From Jaapia argillacea MUCL 33604 (taxonomy: Eukaryota; Basidiomycota; Agaricomycetes; Jaapiales; Jaapiaceae), in NCBI GenBank assembly GCA_000697665.1, contig KL197725.1, positions 722,363 through 786,362 on the forward strand: DNA of 64,000 nucleotides. The letters are read 5' to 3'. The number at the start of each line of letters is the position of its first letter. Position 1 is the stretch's first letter. Shown piece by piece: positions 47,401-59,813 of this stretch. Position numbers and translations under genes: made by a program. A model generated the notes under the pieces. That model worked only from the letters and a program-made list of their open reading frames with translations, ran no database searches and was not told the origin of the DNA.

Positions 47401-49516
47401 ATGGAAGATGCTTATGTGGATTATTCGAGTGGAGCTGTTGCGGATCGAGATCCTACTAGCGTCGTTGTCGTTTCACAAGAGCAGCAGCAGCAAGTCAATG
47501 TCTTTCGGGATCCTGATGGGAGGGACGGTCAGGTGGAGAGCCAGGAAACGGACCGCAGTGCCCCGCCTGGAGAGGGTCAAGGCAATGGTGTTCTGTTGGG
47601 TAGCGACGACGATCTTCATGGGCGACGTGGTGTGGATGAGAACGATGAAGATCCTGTTGACGAGAATGGGGAAGGTGTTGTGGATGAGAACGTTGACCCA
47701 GGAGCGAAATCCATTACCGCTCGAGAGGCGGTCGCGGTGAATGGGGACGAGGAGACTTTGGAATTACCACCCACTGCTTCCGGTCCTGATACCCAGAGTC
47801 AACCACGACTACTCGAGGGTCAGACTGCTGAACAGGTACGTTCTAGCGGATCTTTTCTCTCGGGGTTGTTGCACCGGTTTTCTTTTCGGCGTTGATTCGT
47901 CAGTGGTATCTTGGGGTTTTTTTGTATCTAAGCTCCGTTATACAATTCGACCACTCATTATTATTTATTTGTTTGGCCGTCAACTACTTCTAGGATACTT
48001 CCGAAGAGGATGTTCGCGCTCAACTCTCCTCCGCTCTTCAGCTATTGCACATAAAGTCCGGGGAGATCGCGAGGCTGCAGGGTGTCTTGCAAGTTTCGCG
48101 TGTCGAGATTGATGCGAATCGGGGAGGGATGGCAGTCGACCACGAGATTGAGATGAGGAAGTTGGAAGAAGAGTGGGAGGCGAAGAAGCAAACGATGATG
48201 GCTGAGTTGGAGAAGGAATGGAATGAGAGGGTAAGGTCTCATGAGGATGAGTATACGTCCAAGATGGGTGCTCTCGCAGAACAAGAGAGGTTGTTGGATG
48301 AGAAGGAGAGGATGTGGGAGGAGGAGAGGGTGAGTTTGATTTGGGGTAAGGAGGAAGCTGAGAAGGATAGGGAGATTTTCAGGGAACAGTATACCCTCGC
48401 GTCATCTTTCGTTTCTAGCACCCAAAACGAGAACGTCGATCTCTCGAAGAGGGTGCAGATTGCCGAGTCGCAGGTGACCGATGGTTTAGTGATGATTCGG
48501 TCGACTTACCAAGCCCGCATCACCAAACTTGAAGAAGAGGTTAAGAAGGGTAAGGATGCGATTCGACTTTTGAGTGAGCGGGAGAGGAGGTTGGTATTGG
48601 AGGATGTTGCTAGGAAGGCTGGGGAGTGGGAGGCGATGAGGATAGAGGTTGAGAGGTTGGAGGAGATCGTTAAGGAGTTGGAGGAGGAGATTGCGGGATT
48701 GGGAGAGAAAGTCGAAGAGGAGAGGTTGGAGGGTGAGAGGTGGAGGAAGTTGGCGAAGGGGAAGGGGAAAGCTGTGGAGGAGGATCCGGATGAGGAGGAA
48801 GACCCCGATGGGGAGGGTGAGTTCGCGCTGGATGTTACAGCTATCCTTCAGGGTGAGGGGATGGGTAGTGATAGTGAGGAAGATGGGGATTTTGTTCCTG
48901 ATGATGGGATTGAATCTGGGGAAGAGAGTCCCAGTGCTAGTGAAAGCGAAGGGGGGAGTGGGGATGAAGATGGAGATGGGAATGGGAGTGGCGATTGGGA
49001 GTATGGGGAGGAAGATGCGGAGGGTGAGGTTGAAGTTGGGGAAGAGTTTCTGACCACGAGAGCCTTGCAAGACGCAGCGGGTCATGGCGACGACTTTAAT
49101 CATTCGCAAGGTCCCAGCGGTTCTCGGCAGGATGCCCATGATTCGAGTTCGCCTCAATACCTCTCATCCCCCAAATCCCAAGACGTTGGCGATTCTCAAG
49201 ACTGTGACTCGGGTCATACGCACTCCACCACCGCGCGGGACAAGGTTGGTGGATCGGCTGAGGAGAATGGAGATGAGAAGGTTTATATGTGTAAATGGAC
49301 TGTGGATGGAGCTTCGAAAAGTTGTACTGCGTTGTTGAAGTCGCCTCAGGTGAGTTTTTGGCGTTACATTCTTTCTCCCCCTTGTTCCATTCTTTCTCTT
49401 CGTCGGTCGTAGTTCTGAGTACTCATTATTGTTTTTGGTTTGGACAGGAACTCCGTGAACATTTTTTGGATAAGCACCGGGATGAAGACGTGGGGCAATT
49501 GAATGGTTTGGATTGA
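44445..49516 (+). CDS. Large chromodomain, coiled-coil and C2H2 zinc-finger protein
   Basis: Four exons (44445-44730, 44987-47835, 47994-49349, 49448-49516) encode 1519 residues. An N-terminal chromodomain at residues 31-80 (WEVEEI...YKVKWAGLD...QSWVPKHDC) is of the kind that reads methylated histone tails, with aromatic cage candidates W31, Y44 and W48. A long disordered part follows, rich in Ser/Lys/Arg and acidic runs, with several basic patches that could be nuclear signals. The third exon is a long coiled coil (about 48030-48780) and then an acidic region. The protein ends with a C2H2 finger, YMCKWTVDGASKSC then LREHFLDKHRDED. Inferred role: nuclear chromatin-associated protein. I do not know a named orthologue. 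The first intron is long for this genome (256 nt). Confidence 0.85.
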
Positions 49517-50265
49517 TGATTGTCGACTTACTTGGTTATTTTTTTTGGAACCATTGTATTTATTATGTAGCCATTGATAGGGTCTGGAGTGCTACGTTAC
49601 AATCAGGGGTGAGCCACCTGCTGCTGCTGCTGATGATGATGAGTTCAATTATTCACCTTGAGGTGCTGATATGCCTATGGTGGACATCAGCAAAACCACA
49701 TTTTCGCCCAAGCGATCCAAGCAACCCGAAAAAATCCCAAGCGTGTCCAAGCTCTTGCCTAGCGACACCAGCTCTCTCAAGCAAGAGGTGATTCTGTCGA
49801 GTTCCCGAAAGAATACCCTGACCTTGCCAGTACTCTTCGAGAACCCAACCAACTTGACAGTGATCTCTGGCTATCGGTGAACCTAGATATCACTTACCAG
49901 CAATCGTGAAGTATGAGAGGGTGGATTTACCATATTTCATGCTCCAGCATGGCTTGAGAATGACATCAAGACGAACAATGAGAGAGAAGATCTGATGATT
50001 TTCCAACTACCCACTGGTACTCTGGGGATACAAACAGCATGATATTCACGCAAGTAGTGATGCCGCAGTTCAGTTCTCGAACCTCTCTGAACGCGTTCAG
50101 AACTGGAACCGAACAGCGGGTTCAGTCGAGGAACGACGAGAAGAGTAGGAATACGATTGCGCGATCGAACTAACGCCTTCGCGGATAATAGGATTGTATG
50201 CGCTTTAGTAGGATTCAGTGCAGAGGTGCCCGGCGGAGAACGGCGCTTCGTTGGCAGGTGTTTTC
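49517..50265. other. Intergenic, no gene seen
   Basis: The 3' flank of the chromodomain gene. A short CTG/ATG microsatellite (ctgctgctgctgatgatgat) lies at 49618-49641. The open frames here show no family features. Confidence 0.45.
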
Positions 50266-50509
50266 TATGACGGTCAAAGTGCACTTTTATTCCCGCGCGC
50301 AACATTTGCCGGAGCACGCTCAACTCGAGGAGCACTGAATTTCCTCAAGTCCTATTTCTTGCTCACCAGACACCTCAGCTCCACCAAAGACTATCAAGCC
50401 TCCTCAATAAATATATCCAACTCATTCATGAACTCCTCCAACACGTAGAGTCGATGCAAATACAAACGGAAATCGCCGTCACTTGCCGTAAAAGGAAATT
50501 TCACGTTTT
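50266..50509 (+). repeat. Inverted repeat, left arm
   Basis: This 244-bp arm matches the reverse complement of 51300-51544 with only scattered substitutions, from tatgacggtcaaagtgcact to aaaggaaatttcacgttt. One frame is open and similar in both arms, encoding LIHELLQHVESMQIQTEIAV and RKRKFHV here. This suggests the arms are two copies of a coding fragment. Confidence 0.85.
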
Positions 50510-51299
50510 GGACATGAGCACTGAGCAGGAGGCCCGCCCACCACTCACCCTCGGTTTTCAATCCCAATTGCGGGTAAAATGTATTGGTAGCTAGACTAGG
50601 TGTGATATATGGTGGATATACTAATTGGATATGGGTGCGCAAAAACGGGAGGGGGGGCAAACGAGAAGGGGGAGATGAAGGATGGAAGGTGTGGGATGTG
50701 ATGACCGTAGGCGGACGAGGGAGGGAGGGAGGATGGTAGGAGAAGAGGAAGACGAGATGGGAGAGAGGTGGAGGGGGATGGGAGTGAAGAGACGGTTGGG
50801 GGTGAGATTGGAGAAGGATGCAGCATTGGGTGGGATACTAAAGGTGGGTGACAACGGAGGGGCATTGCAGTTACCGAGCACAGAAGGATAACATTAGAAC
50901 AAAGAATTCAATAAACATGACCCCGGACATGAACGACAAGTCACATCCACGGAAACTCCCAAACTTTGCAAGATCAAACTCACCATGGGCTTCATTCACC
51001 CCATAACAGGTTTTCTTGAGACAGTAGGTCGAGTACATCCAATAAGATGGCCACGATGATCTGAAGTCGCAAGCCACGGCAGCTGGGTTGACAATGTCGT
51101 ACACCTAGTGATAGACCTGTTGTGGGTGTCGATGCGTATTTGGACGGTTATAATTGGAGGCCAGGGCGGACGGCCTCCCGAGTCTTGATTTGAGGCTATG
51201 CTGACAATCGGGAAGAGGGATATTGGCAGGAGAAGCAGACGAGATAAGCATGAGCCATTCAACGAGTGTGAAGGGGTCTGCCAGCGAACATTTCGCGTT
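50510..51299. other. Spacer between inverted repeat arms, with purine-rich tract
   Basis: A 790-bp spacer. The plus strand is G/A-rich from about 50640 to 50830 (many GAGG and GGGA units). The proline-rich open frames on the minus strand there are products of this composition. No gene was recognised. Confidence 0.45.
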
Positions 51300-51544
51300 C
51301 GAAACGTGAAATTTCCTTTTACAGTAAGTGACGGCGATTTCCGTTCTTATGCACATCGACTCTATGCGTTGGAGGGGTTCATGAATGAGATAGATATATG
51401 TACTGATGAGTTTTGATAGTCTTTGGTGGAGTTGAGGTGTCTGGCGAGCAAGCAATAAGACTTGAGGAAATTGAGTGCTCCTCGAGTTGAGCGTGCTCCG
51501 GCAAATGTTGCACGCGGGAATAAAAGTGCACTTTGACCGTCATA
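51300..51544 (-). repeat. Inverted repeat, right arm
   Basis: Reverse-complement partner of 50266-50509, 245 bp. Read on the minus strand it encodes LIHEPLQRIESMCIRTEIAV and CKRKFHV in an open frame, closely matching the left arm. The open frame continues past the arm to 51105. Confidence 0.85.
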
Positions 51545-51662
51545 GTTTTCGGTGTTTCGGCAAAGGTGAACACTCTCACTTTGTTGTTGCTGTCTTCGAG
51601 AGGAGAGGGGCCCGGTGGTTTGCCAGTTGTATTAAAAGGAATTTAACTACGATTAGTGGCTA

Positions 51663-54600
51663 TTACATTGGAAAATTCGGAGCGCAATGAGGATATTCTT
51701 TGATAAGTTCTGCATACTGCCTCATGGCCTCATCAGAAAAAGCAACTTCACCTCTGAACCCAGGAAAAAGATCATCGAAAGAGAATGGTTGAACATATGG
51801 TTGGGACAGGTTTGTCCAAAGGGTGTTGTTTCCACTTGAGCTGGCTGCAGGGGGCTGGTGGAAGATGCTGGTAGGGTTTCTGTCGGATGGCAGCTGAGGT
51901 CGGACTCCAAGTGGGCTGGGTTCCGTGGCACTCGTCACTGTGAGACAGTGTAAGCTTCAGTAAAAACAAAGTGTTTTGGACTCACCATCATCAAAGACTG
52001 GAGTGGAACCTTGCTGAGGTGTGGATGGCTCGAAGTCCACAGGTGACAAATATCCAACATCCTTGCAATCGTCCTGAGTGGCCGAGGGACTCGGGGAGAC
52101 CAAAGCTGGCTCCACAACGGAAGATCCCTCATCACCACTAGACTCTCTCACCCGTCTTCCTTGTAATCGCACACCAGACAAGGGTCCACCTCGCAATGCA
52201 GTAATCTTTGCCAGAAGGTCTTTCTTGCAAGTGTTGAGAGGACGGTGTAAATCCAACTCATCCTTCAACTCCCTCTCGGCGGCTTGAATTTCCGGCAGAA
52301 CAGGTCTTCTGGGAGATAACGACGTCGCTGCTCGGTCTTGCTTGAGGTGAGCAACTCGAGCAGAGACAAGTCTGGTTCGATCAAGAGAGGCTTGGATGGA
52401 GCTTTGGAGTTCTTCACGTTCTTTCTCCAATACCTCGTATTGTTGGATGTAATCATCTCGTATGGAAGTTTTCTTGAAGGTTGACTTTCGAGTTTCGACG
52501 ATTGCTGCTGCGTTTCTCTCGTTCAGCTGTTCTGTTCCACCGATTGGGCATTATGCACGAATGGTCTGTGAGTCGTAATTCTTCTGCGATCCGTTCATCG
52601 TTGCTGTGGGCACTAAAGGTGGGCAATAATGAGAATTGCCCAAATATATTACCAGGATCACTTACAGAAGGATTGCTGTGAGAATGAGTGTTCCAATCCC
52701 AGTCTCTGCATTTCGACCAGCATGGGCTGTCTCGACTAGATTGCTGTGGTTTGGCGTGAGATTCCAGTGAGTGTCTTCGATGCAAGAGAGGAATCGGTTG
52801 ATCGAGGGAAGCAACCAGGGATTTTGAATCTTTTGCTTGTACCACTCTGAAAATACAATATTAGGGTGCAGATGAAGGAAACCTCAAATGGTAGACCTTT
52901 GATTGGCTCGTAAGTTGATGCTTGACAGAATTCATGCCAGGCAGAAATTTCAGCCTCGGTCTTGAGGCCCATGATAGACTTCAAGCGCTGAATGTCAGCT
53001 GAAGGAATGGTTTTGGGGAGCTCATCAAGGGTGCTGTGGCAGCTCCAGATCAGTGAATTTTAATGGGCAATATTTATGAAAAAAGCATACCGTTCAAAGT
53101 GAGGGCCACAAGTCTTGAGAAAATAGAGCAATATCTCGAGTGGGTCACAGGTCGTAATACCACTAACTGTGGGGTTGTTGTTAAGGACGAGAAAGTCACC
53201 AAAACCCTGGCCTTGAGCAACCTCCCCATCGAGAATCAAACATAGAAGGGAACCTTCACTGTGAAGGTGAAAAAACTTCAGTTGCTTTCCTGTAAGGCTG
53301 TAACCCTTCGGACTGCATCAAAAAGTTCCACAAACAGCTGAAAAAAAGCCTCCCTGGATGCTTTGTTGCAGTAGAGACTGGCAAATGTCAAGCCTGAGCC
53401 GTAACTGATAAGTCCCATGTCAGGTTGCCTTTGATAAATTGGTAAACTCACGTCTTTTGTATCGCTCCGAAAACCCAACAACCTCCCACTCATTCATATC
53501 TCCATGGACCCTCTTGAATGTATAATCAATGCAAAGGTATAGGGAGGTATGTATGAGGCTGACGATCTCTGGGTGCATGGTTACGGCAAGCTGGATCTCT
53601 CCCTTGGTCATGACAGTCTGGATGTACTGTTTTGACTGCAGTAACTTTGACTCTCGTTGTGAGTGCTCGTAAACCAATCCTGGGAAATTTTGAGAAGAGG
53701 ACATGAAAGGAGATGAGATAAATAAACCTTCCCAACCCAACCCCTGGGGATGATCTTTTGCCTTTGCGTCTCATATCATATCACGAAGTCGGCGTTTGTC
53801 GGTGAAAGCAGGAAGACTTGCAGCAATAGATTTTCCATTGAGGATGATAGCAGTCGATGGTGCTGAATATGATATCAGTCTGGAGTAGGTGGCAAATTCG
53901 AAACTCACGTACCATTTATGAGCTTCCGAACAGTCAGGCCTGTTTTTCTGGCCGCTTCAATTGTCACTTCGCAGCTTTGTCGCTCCGTGCGTCGGTTTGG
54001 TCGCAGGATGCATAGGATGGTTATGTGGATTTCGGAGCACTACCAGAGCTTTTTTGATGTTGACATCAATGGGAATAAATATAATCAGCTCCGTTGGACA
54101 TTTGCGATTCACAATTGACCCTTGATGAATCACGCCATCCACAACATGGGTATACGCTTGTGAAGGACACAGTCAATCTCAAATATGTATAAATTCCAGA
54201 ATAACTACGTACGGCACTTCTTTGCACCCAACCTGGGATGCACAGTCAAAGCACACTTATCTTGAACTGTCTCTGGATTTGGTAGCTTTCCACCCGACTG
54301 CATGACTGCAATGAACTCGTGCTTGTCGACATTCGGAGGGATAGGGAAATAGAGGTGGTCAAACTTCTCCTTTTTTGACCACTTGAAACACCCAACAAAA
54401 TACTCCTTCCCGTGCTTTGAACACTGAGGAAAAATAAGCACTGGACTCAGAGAGACAGTAAGTGTGTCGGAACATGAGACTCACCTTGCGAAGAGGCATT
54501 ACTCGCGGCCTCCCATTGCACTGAATGTCACACTTCACCCCCATGACACGATTATAGAAGCTAGAATCATAGCATAAGAGCGCATAGAAACATAGGACAG

Positions 54601-55956
54601 TGGAAGAACTCACCGGGTCAGTATGCCAACTGAAAGCAAGGCCTCCTTCTCATTTTCGTCCAACTCGTGATTCCACAACTCACGTGTTGCGTCCTCATCT
54701 GGTTCATACCTCTCGCAACCCTCAAACAGCTTTGAATCAAAAAACTCGCAGGTATCCACACCATTACAAGACAGATGGGCTCTGCGACATTTCACTGGGT
54801 GGTCCGCAAGCCCCGATACATCACAATTGCTGGTCTTGCTTCCCGTTGATCCACCCCAAGATTCTTGATCCTACGGTTTGGATGGAGATGAGTTTCACAG
54901 ACATATCAGCACAGATCAGAGATAAACTTACTTGTAGATGGATAAGAGCATCGAGGGTGAGCAGCGCCCCAGACTGCTTTGTCAGCAGTGTGTCATCACC
55001 AGAGAGGTCAATAATCGTAGCCGCAGGTGCATGCGGAACGGACCACCTCGAGGGTACAGAGGTCAGTGTTGCAATGGATTCAACCTTGAGTTTGCTGGTT
55101 ATATGTATAGCCCCGCTATTCATTGAGGGTTTTGTCCGTTTCGCCTGCTGCTGAGTAGGTTTTGTCTCGACTGTGTGCGGGATTTTCGGTTTCTGCTTGT
55201 CATCAGAATCGGAGTCACTAATTGTGATAGACTCTGGGAGTACACCAGGGGGAACCCGGTATTGCAAGGTCATTATTTTTTGGGGGAGCTTCATGTTGTT
55301 GTTGTTGTTGTCAGATATCTCAAGAGTGTCCATGAAAGATGAGGCTCTGGAGATGGAAGATTCTGGTACCGAGTATTTTGATGAAGTGGAGGTGAAGCTA
55401 GCAATTGAACACAAGCACTTTCAGGAGACACTGAAGGATTGTGCATCGGGGGGAAAGGAAGTACTGCGTTTGGATTGAGCAAGGTAGAATTCGAGAAAAG
55501 GCGGGAGAGCCCAGTTTACGATGTTGTCGAGGGTGAAGAAGGTATCACCGGCCAGCGTAGCAGGTAGAAGCTGTCCAGTCCTTCAGAACCAGATGTGACG
55601 AGGAGGATGGATGTGCTTACCATCTCCCGATAGCCTTTGAGATCTTGGATGGAGACTCCCTCAAAGTCAAAATCCCCCTTGCCCCGTAAATGAGGCCCAT
55701 CCGTTGGCACGATCCTCAATGCTTCCCATTTGAGGTAAAGCTCAACACCGTCACTCATTATCCACTCCTCTGAGGTCTCAAGGAACAAAGTGGGGACATG
55801 TGAGGGCTCAGAGAGGACAGGAGGGAACACCTGGTTTTTTCAAGGGCAGTCAGAGTAGTACATTACGAAAATATGGAATAGGCTACTCACCAAGGCACGG
55901 TATTGGCAAATGAAGCTCAGCAAGAGGCTCGAGATGTCCACTCCACTATCATCCAT
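51663..55956 (-). CDS. HNHP-type zinc-binding protein of an agaricomycete transposon-like family
   Basis: A long multi-exon gene that I recognise as a member of a repeated agaricomycete family of uncertain origin. Exon 1 is 55891-55956 (MDDSGVDISSLLLSFICQYR), then VFPPVLSEPSHVPTL. A linker with SITISDSDSDD (SUMO-interaction-like) follows. A Cys/His-rich region comes next: VKCDIQCNGRPRVMPLRK, CSKHGKEYFVGCFKW, CALTVHPRLGAKKC and NRKCPTELIIF, ending RNPHNHPMHP. Then FKRVHGDMNEWEVVGF, SLYCNKASREAFFQLFVELF and NLVETAHAGRNAETGIG. A coiled-coil tail (EKEREELQSSIQASLDRTRL) leads to the end at 51663. The joins near 55300-55480 and 53800-54130 are unresolved and some frames look broken, so it may be decayed. 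The order of zinc region then core recalls MULE/FAR1-like transposases, but I did not find a clear DDE triad. Confidence 0.55.
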
Positions 55957-56721
55957 AGTGAGAGAAGTTGGGTGGGGAAAAGAGAGTGCTCGCAACGATT
56001 ATTGTCCATTTTTGCGGCCAGTATTCCAGCGGGCGAGCAGGCCAGGCACATAGCCTCGGGTAACTCACTGCGATTGGGACATTGATAGAGAGCATTTACG
56101 GTGATATACCGAACTTGTACGGAGGGGATGTTTCAGAAATGCAACTTGGGTATTGTCAACGGAAGGCAAAGGGCAAGCAAGCCATCATCTACCCTCCCGT
56201 ATAGTCATGCAGTCATTCCAGCAGGTCAAGGAGACTGGCTGACATCATTGTCAGAATAGGCAACATCATCCTTGCCGAGCATGAGTGGTATTCTCTGGTG
56301 TCGGCCAGTTCACGCTATTTCAACTGCTCTACATCCTACTATTGGTCGCACAATCCTACTATCTCGACGTCTGATAGTACGATTGCCAATCGTATCAATA
56401 CTAAACTAGTATATACTCGGTTCAGTCCAAGGTTCTGGTGGAAGGCACGGACTGGACCGGCGTTGTGTTCATGGTTCAACAGAGGTGATGGTATTCCGGA
56501 CGCATCCTGAACGTGTTCGAACAACCTAATTTTAGAGTCCAGTGGAGGCCATCGGGAAAGCTTATTGTTAAATACTATCTTATCCCGCTGATCACCCAAT
56601 CTGGGTTCAAGTTTCCACCGTGAAGGCTTGGTTAAGTCACTTCGTTCCTGACACGCCAGCTCAACACTTGTTCACCACTATCCACCAACTTGGTGGCGGA
56701 GGCTTCAACAACGTATAAAAT
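55957..56721. other. Divergent intergenic region next to transposon-like genes
   Basis: It lies between the HNHP-type gene (minus) and the hAT remnant (plus). The middle (56340-56420) is AT-richer. No gene or terminal inverted repeat was recognised by eye. Confidence 0.4.
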
Positions 56722-59700
56722 GTGGCTCAAATCTTCAATATTTCAATCACTGTGTCTTGCACAATGGACAACTGTGCTCTTGGTTCTGATGGAAGACTTC
56801 GCAATGCCAGCAAGATCGTTTGGTACAATGATGCTGACGATACGACGCCAATCGCTGGGCTATCCACTTCAAAGATTCACTCCTGCTCGTCTTCCTCCAG
56901 TTCTATGAATGCTCTCTCGTGTCCTGGCGTCCCTCCCGCTGTCATCATCACTGGTTCTCGTCGGTCTGGTAGCGCAACAAAACCTTCAGCTCGCAGCGTA
57001 GATCCAAACAACACTCTCAGCGAGTTTTTTGGCTCAAAATCAAGTTGAAAGAGAGCTCCACCTGCCACTGACGACAACCTGGTCCCTGTGAAGCAACGTG
57101 TCGCTGCAAAGTCAGCCATTGACTCTGATTCTGAAGACTCGGATAGCGAGGGTGATGGGCTGGCTGTCTCCTCGGATGGCAGCCATGATGATGAGAGCAA
57201 CGGAGAAGATGGCGCCGGCGATGTAGATCCCACAGATGATGGAGTTGGGGACGAGGACCCCGATGCTGATGACGCTGAAGTGGCATATGAGAAGCTTAAG
57301 GAAATTGGCGATGCTGACCGCGCGGTAAGTCATCCATTCTTCTCATCTGGGTGAATACTTGCTCATATCCATCTCGTTCTCTAGACAGGTGCAGCTACTC
57401 GTGGTAGGGATCGCACAGCTGATCTCAAGGTCATCTTTGTGAAGGAGCATGATTGCATCAACCCTGATACGAACGCGAAAGAAAGTGGCTGGCGCTGCAT
57501 AATATGCAAGTAAGTGTTTATTTTTCTGCTTCCTGTAAATGTTTTCTCACACAGCTTTGTGTTAGGAATGGAGGGCGCTTGGAGAACGAATCTTTTTTTA
57601 AGGGTTCCGTCAGTACGCTCCATACCCACATCAAAAGGTAAGTCTATTTCTCTTTCATGTGTAGCCCGTTACTGACCCAATCTTCGTTGGTCTTCCAGAA
57701 ATCCAAAAGATCATTTTCCCATCTACCGAAGGTGTTGCAAAGCTAAAGGTATCACTATGCACTTCCGTGCAATCCCCGATGAAGAGAAGGATCTCAATCC
57801 GTAAGTATTCAGTTGTATTTGGTGCAACATTTTCTTACTTCTATCATTTGTTGTCAGCATGCAAACCACTCTCGATGCTGTCCTTGTCCCCAAGACACCT
57901 CCTTTCACCCCATCGGGCTTACTTGACCATATTGTGGAGCTTGTTGTTGCTGAGGACAAAGTATTTACTTTTTACTCTCGCTGTGCATGTGTGATACACT
58001 TATGATCATTACAGGCCTTTCAACTTGTCGATAAGGGACCATTCCGGCGCCTCCTCAAGTATATCAAACCCACCCTCGCAGATTCGGCCATACCACACCG
58101 TACAAGGGTCCACGATGAGATAATGTGAAAGGCTAAAGAGGTGGAGGAGCAGATGAAGAATAGTTTGAAAGTGAGTGGTTGGGTTACTTCATGAACGATT
58201 CATAGACTGATAAGCTCTGTAGCATATCCCTTCACTCGTATCCATTGACTTCGACACCTGGACGAACAAACATCCGTACCTTTCAGTCAATTTTCATTAC
58301 ATCGATGCCCTGGTTGACAAGCCCAACAAGTGGGAACTCAAGAATGAGCAAGCAGCCTTCGCTGTCATTGAGGGTAACCACAGCGGAGCCAACCTCGCAA
58401 GTATCCTCTTGCAAACAATCAGAAAGTATGGCATCAAGGACAAGGTAAATTCATCTCGACCTCCTTGCCTTTTACCATCTCTGCTGATCAATCTGAAGGT
58501 TGGTTGGTTGACTGCAGACAATGCATCCAACAACGACACCACTGCCGTTTCTCTTGGGAAGGCATTGGAAATGGAAGGACGCAGGTGGGACCCAGCGGAG
58601 CGACGTATTATGTAAGCCTGTTGATTCATCTTTCATATTCTCTCTCTTACCGTATGCCAGGTGTCTGGAACACGCAATCCATCTTGGCGCAAAGCACTTC
58701 GTTGAGGAAATAGCCCTGACTGTTAGCTTGAAGGTGCTCAAGAAGGTCTGTGATGCATTCAAGAAGGCTCGGTCTGGTAACAGGGAGGACATTGACCTTG
58801 AGGTGCCCAATGAGGAGCTTGGTGGCCTTGAGGAAGCCAATTCTGGGGAGAACGATGGTGAAGGTGAGGACAAAGAGTTTGATGTTGCTGATGCCGTTGG
58901 GAAGGCATTGGCTTTGGTGACTCAGGTCTGTAGCTTTGTTCCCCTTGTCACAGATGGTTGTGAACTGACGAGACGATGACTAGATCCGGAAGTCCCCTCA
59001 AGCTCGTGCTTATTTCCACAAAACGTGCAAGGATGTCGATGTCCCCCTCCTACAACTTCTCCTGTGGATCCGAACCCAATGGGCCTCACTCTATGACTTC
59101 CTTGACCATATGCTTGAAATGAGAAAGGTTCGTCCCTCACTTATTCTCTTCATTGCTGTTCTTCCAAACTTCCAACCAGGCTGTTGATCACTTCACACGA
59201 TTGGCTGATGGGGCAGACAAGGTGCCGGTCCTCAAGGACAAGAACTACTCTGACTTTACCCTGACTTGGGAAGATTGGTCCTGCCTCGTTCTTATGCATG
59301 AGGTTCTCAGGGTATGTGTTGATGTTTTATTATCTCGCACTCTTCTGACTTACTCATTTCCCTGTCTAGGAACCTGCTCAAGCTTATCAGAGCTTCTCAT
59401 CCGGGTCTCATCCAACACTCTGGCGTGCAATACCTATCCTTGAGTATCTTCAAGAGACCTGGGAAACAATGGCCAAGGCCAGCAAATTCACCGAGATCAA
59501 GATGGCAATTGAGGCCGGACTTGCCAATATGGGGAAGTGGTACTGAAGGACTGATACTTCAGGGGCATATTTCATTTCTCTCGGTAGGTACCCTATGATT
59601 CAAATCTTTACATGGCTGACACTTAGATGTCCAGTACTTAATCCTGCATACAAGCTCGCATACTTCGAGGACAAGTGGGATGACGAGTGGCTCAGTGTTG

Positions 59701-59813
59701 GGAGGGAAAAGCTCAAGGCTGAGGCAAGTCCTTTCTTCAATCATCTCATGAGACTACTTGGTGGTATCGCTCAGGAAATTAGGAGTAGGTGTGAGGGAGA
59801 GGAGTGGAAGTGA
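56722..59813 (+). pseudogene. hAT-type transposase pseudogene
   Basis: Acidic Ser/Asp-rich N-terminal part, then a BED-like zinc finger (GWRCIICKNGGRLE, then LHTHIKRNPKDHF). Next comes the core of an RNase-H-like transposase (VSIDFDTWTNKHPYLSVNFH, WLTADNASNNDTTAVSL, MCLEHAIHLGAKHFVEEIA). These are typical of fungal hAT elements of the Ac type. In the frame that carries the motifs there are three stops: TGA at 57046-57048, 58126-58128 and 59544-59546. The last recognisable part is LNPAYKLAYFEDKWDDEWL, and the usual C-terminal dimerization region is not found. Introns with GT...AG ends appear at about 57325-57386 and 57510-57568. A dead copy is the likely state. Confidence 0.8.

Noticed and set aside
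48486-49157. A 223-codon minus-strand open frame
   Set aside because: It is antisense to the acidic and coiled-coil exon of the chromodomain gene. Its composition is explained by GAG/GAT-rich codons on the plus strand.
50596-50881. Proline/serine-rich minus-strand frames
   Set aside because: They arise from the G/A-rich plus-strand tract and have no family features or splice context.
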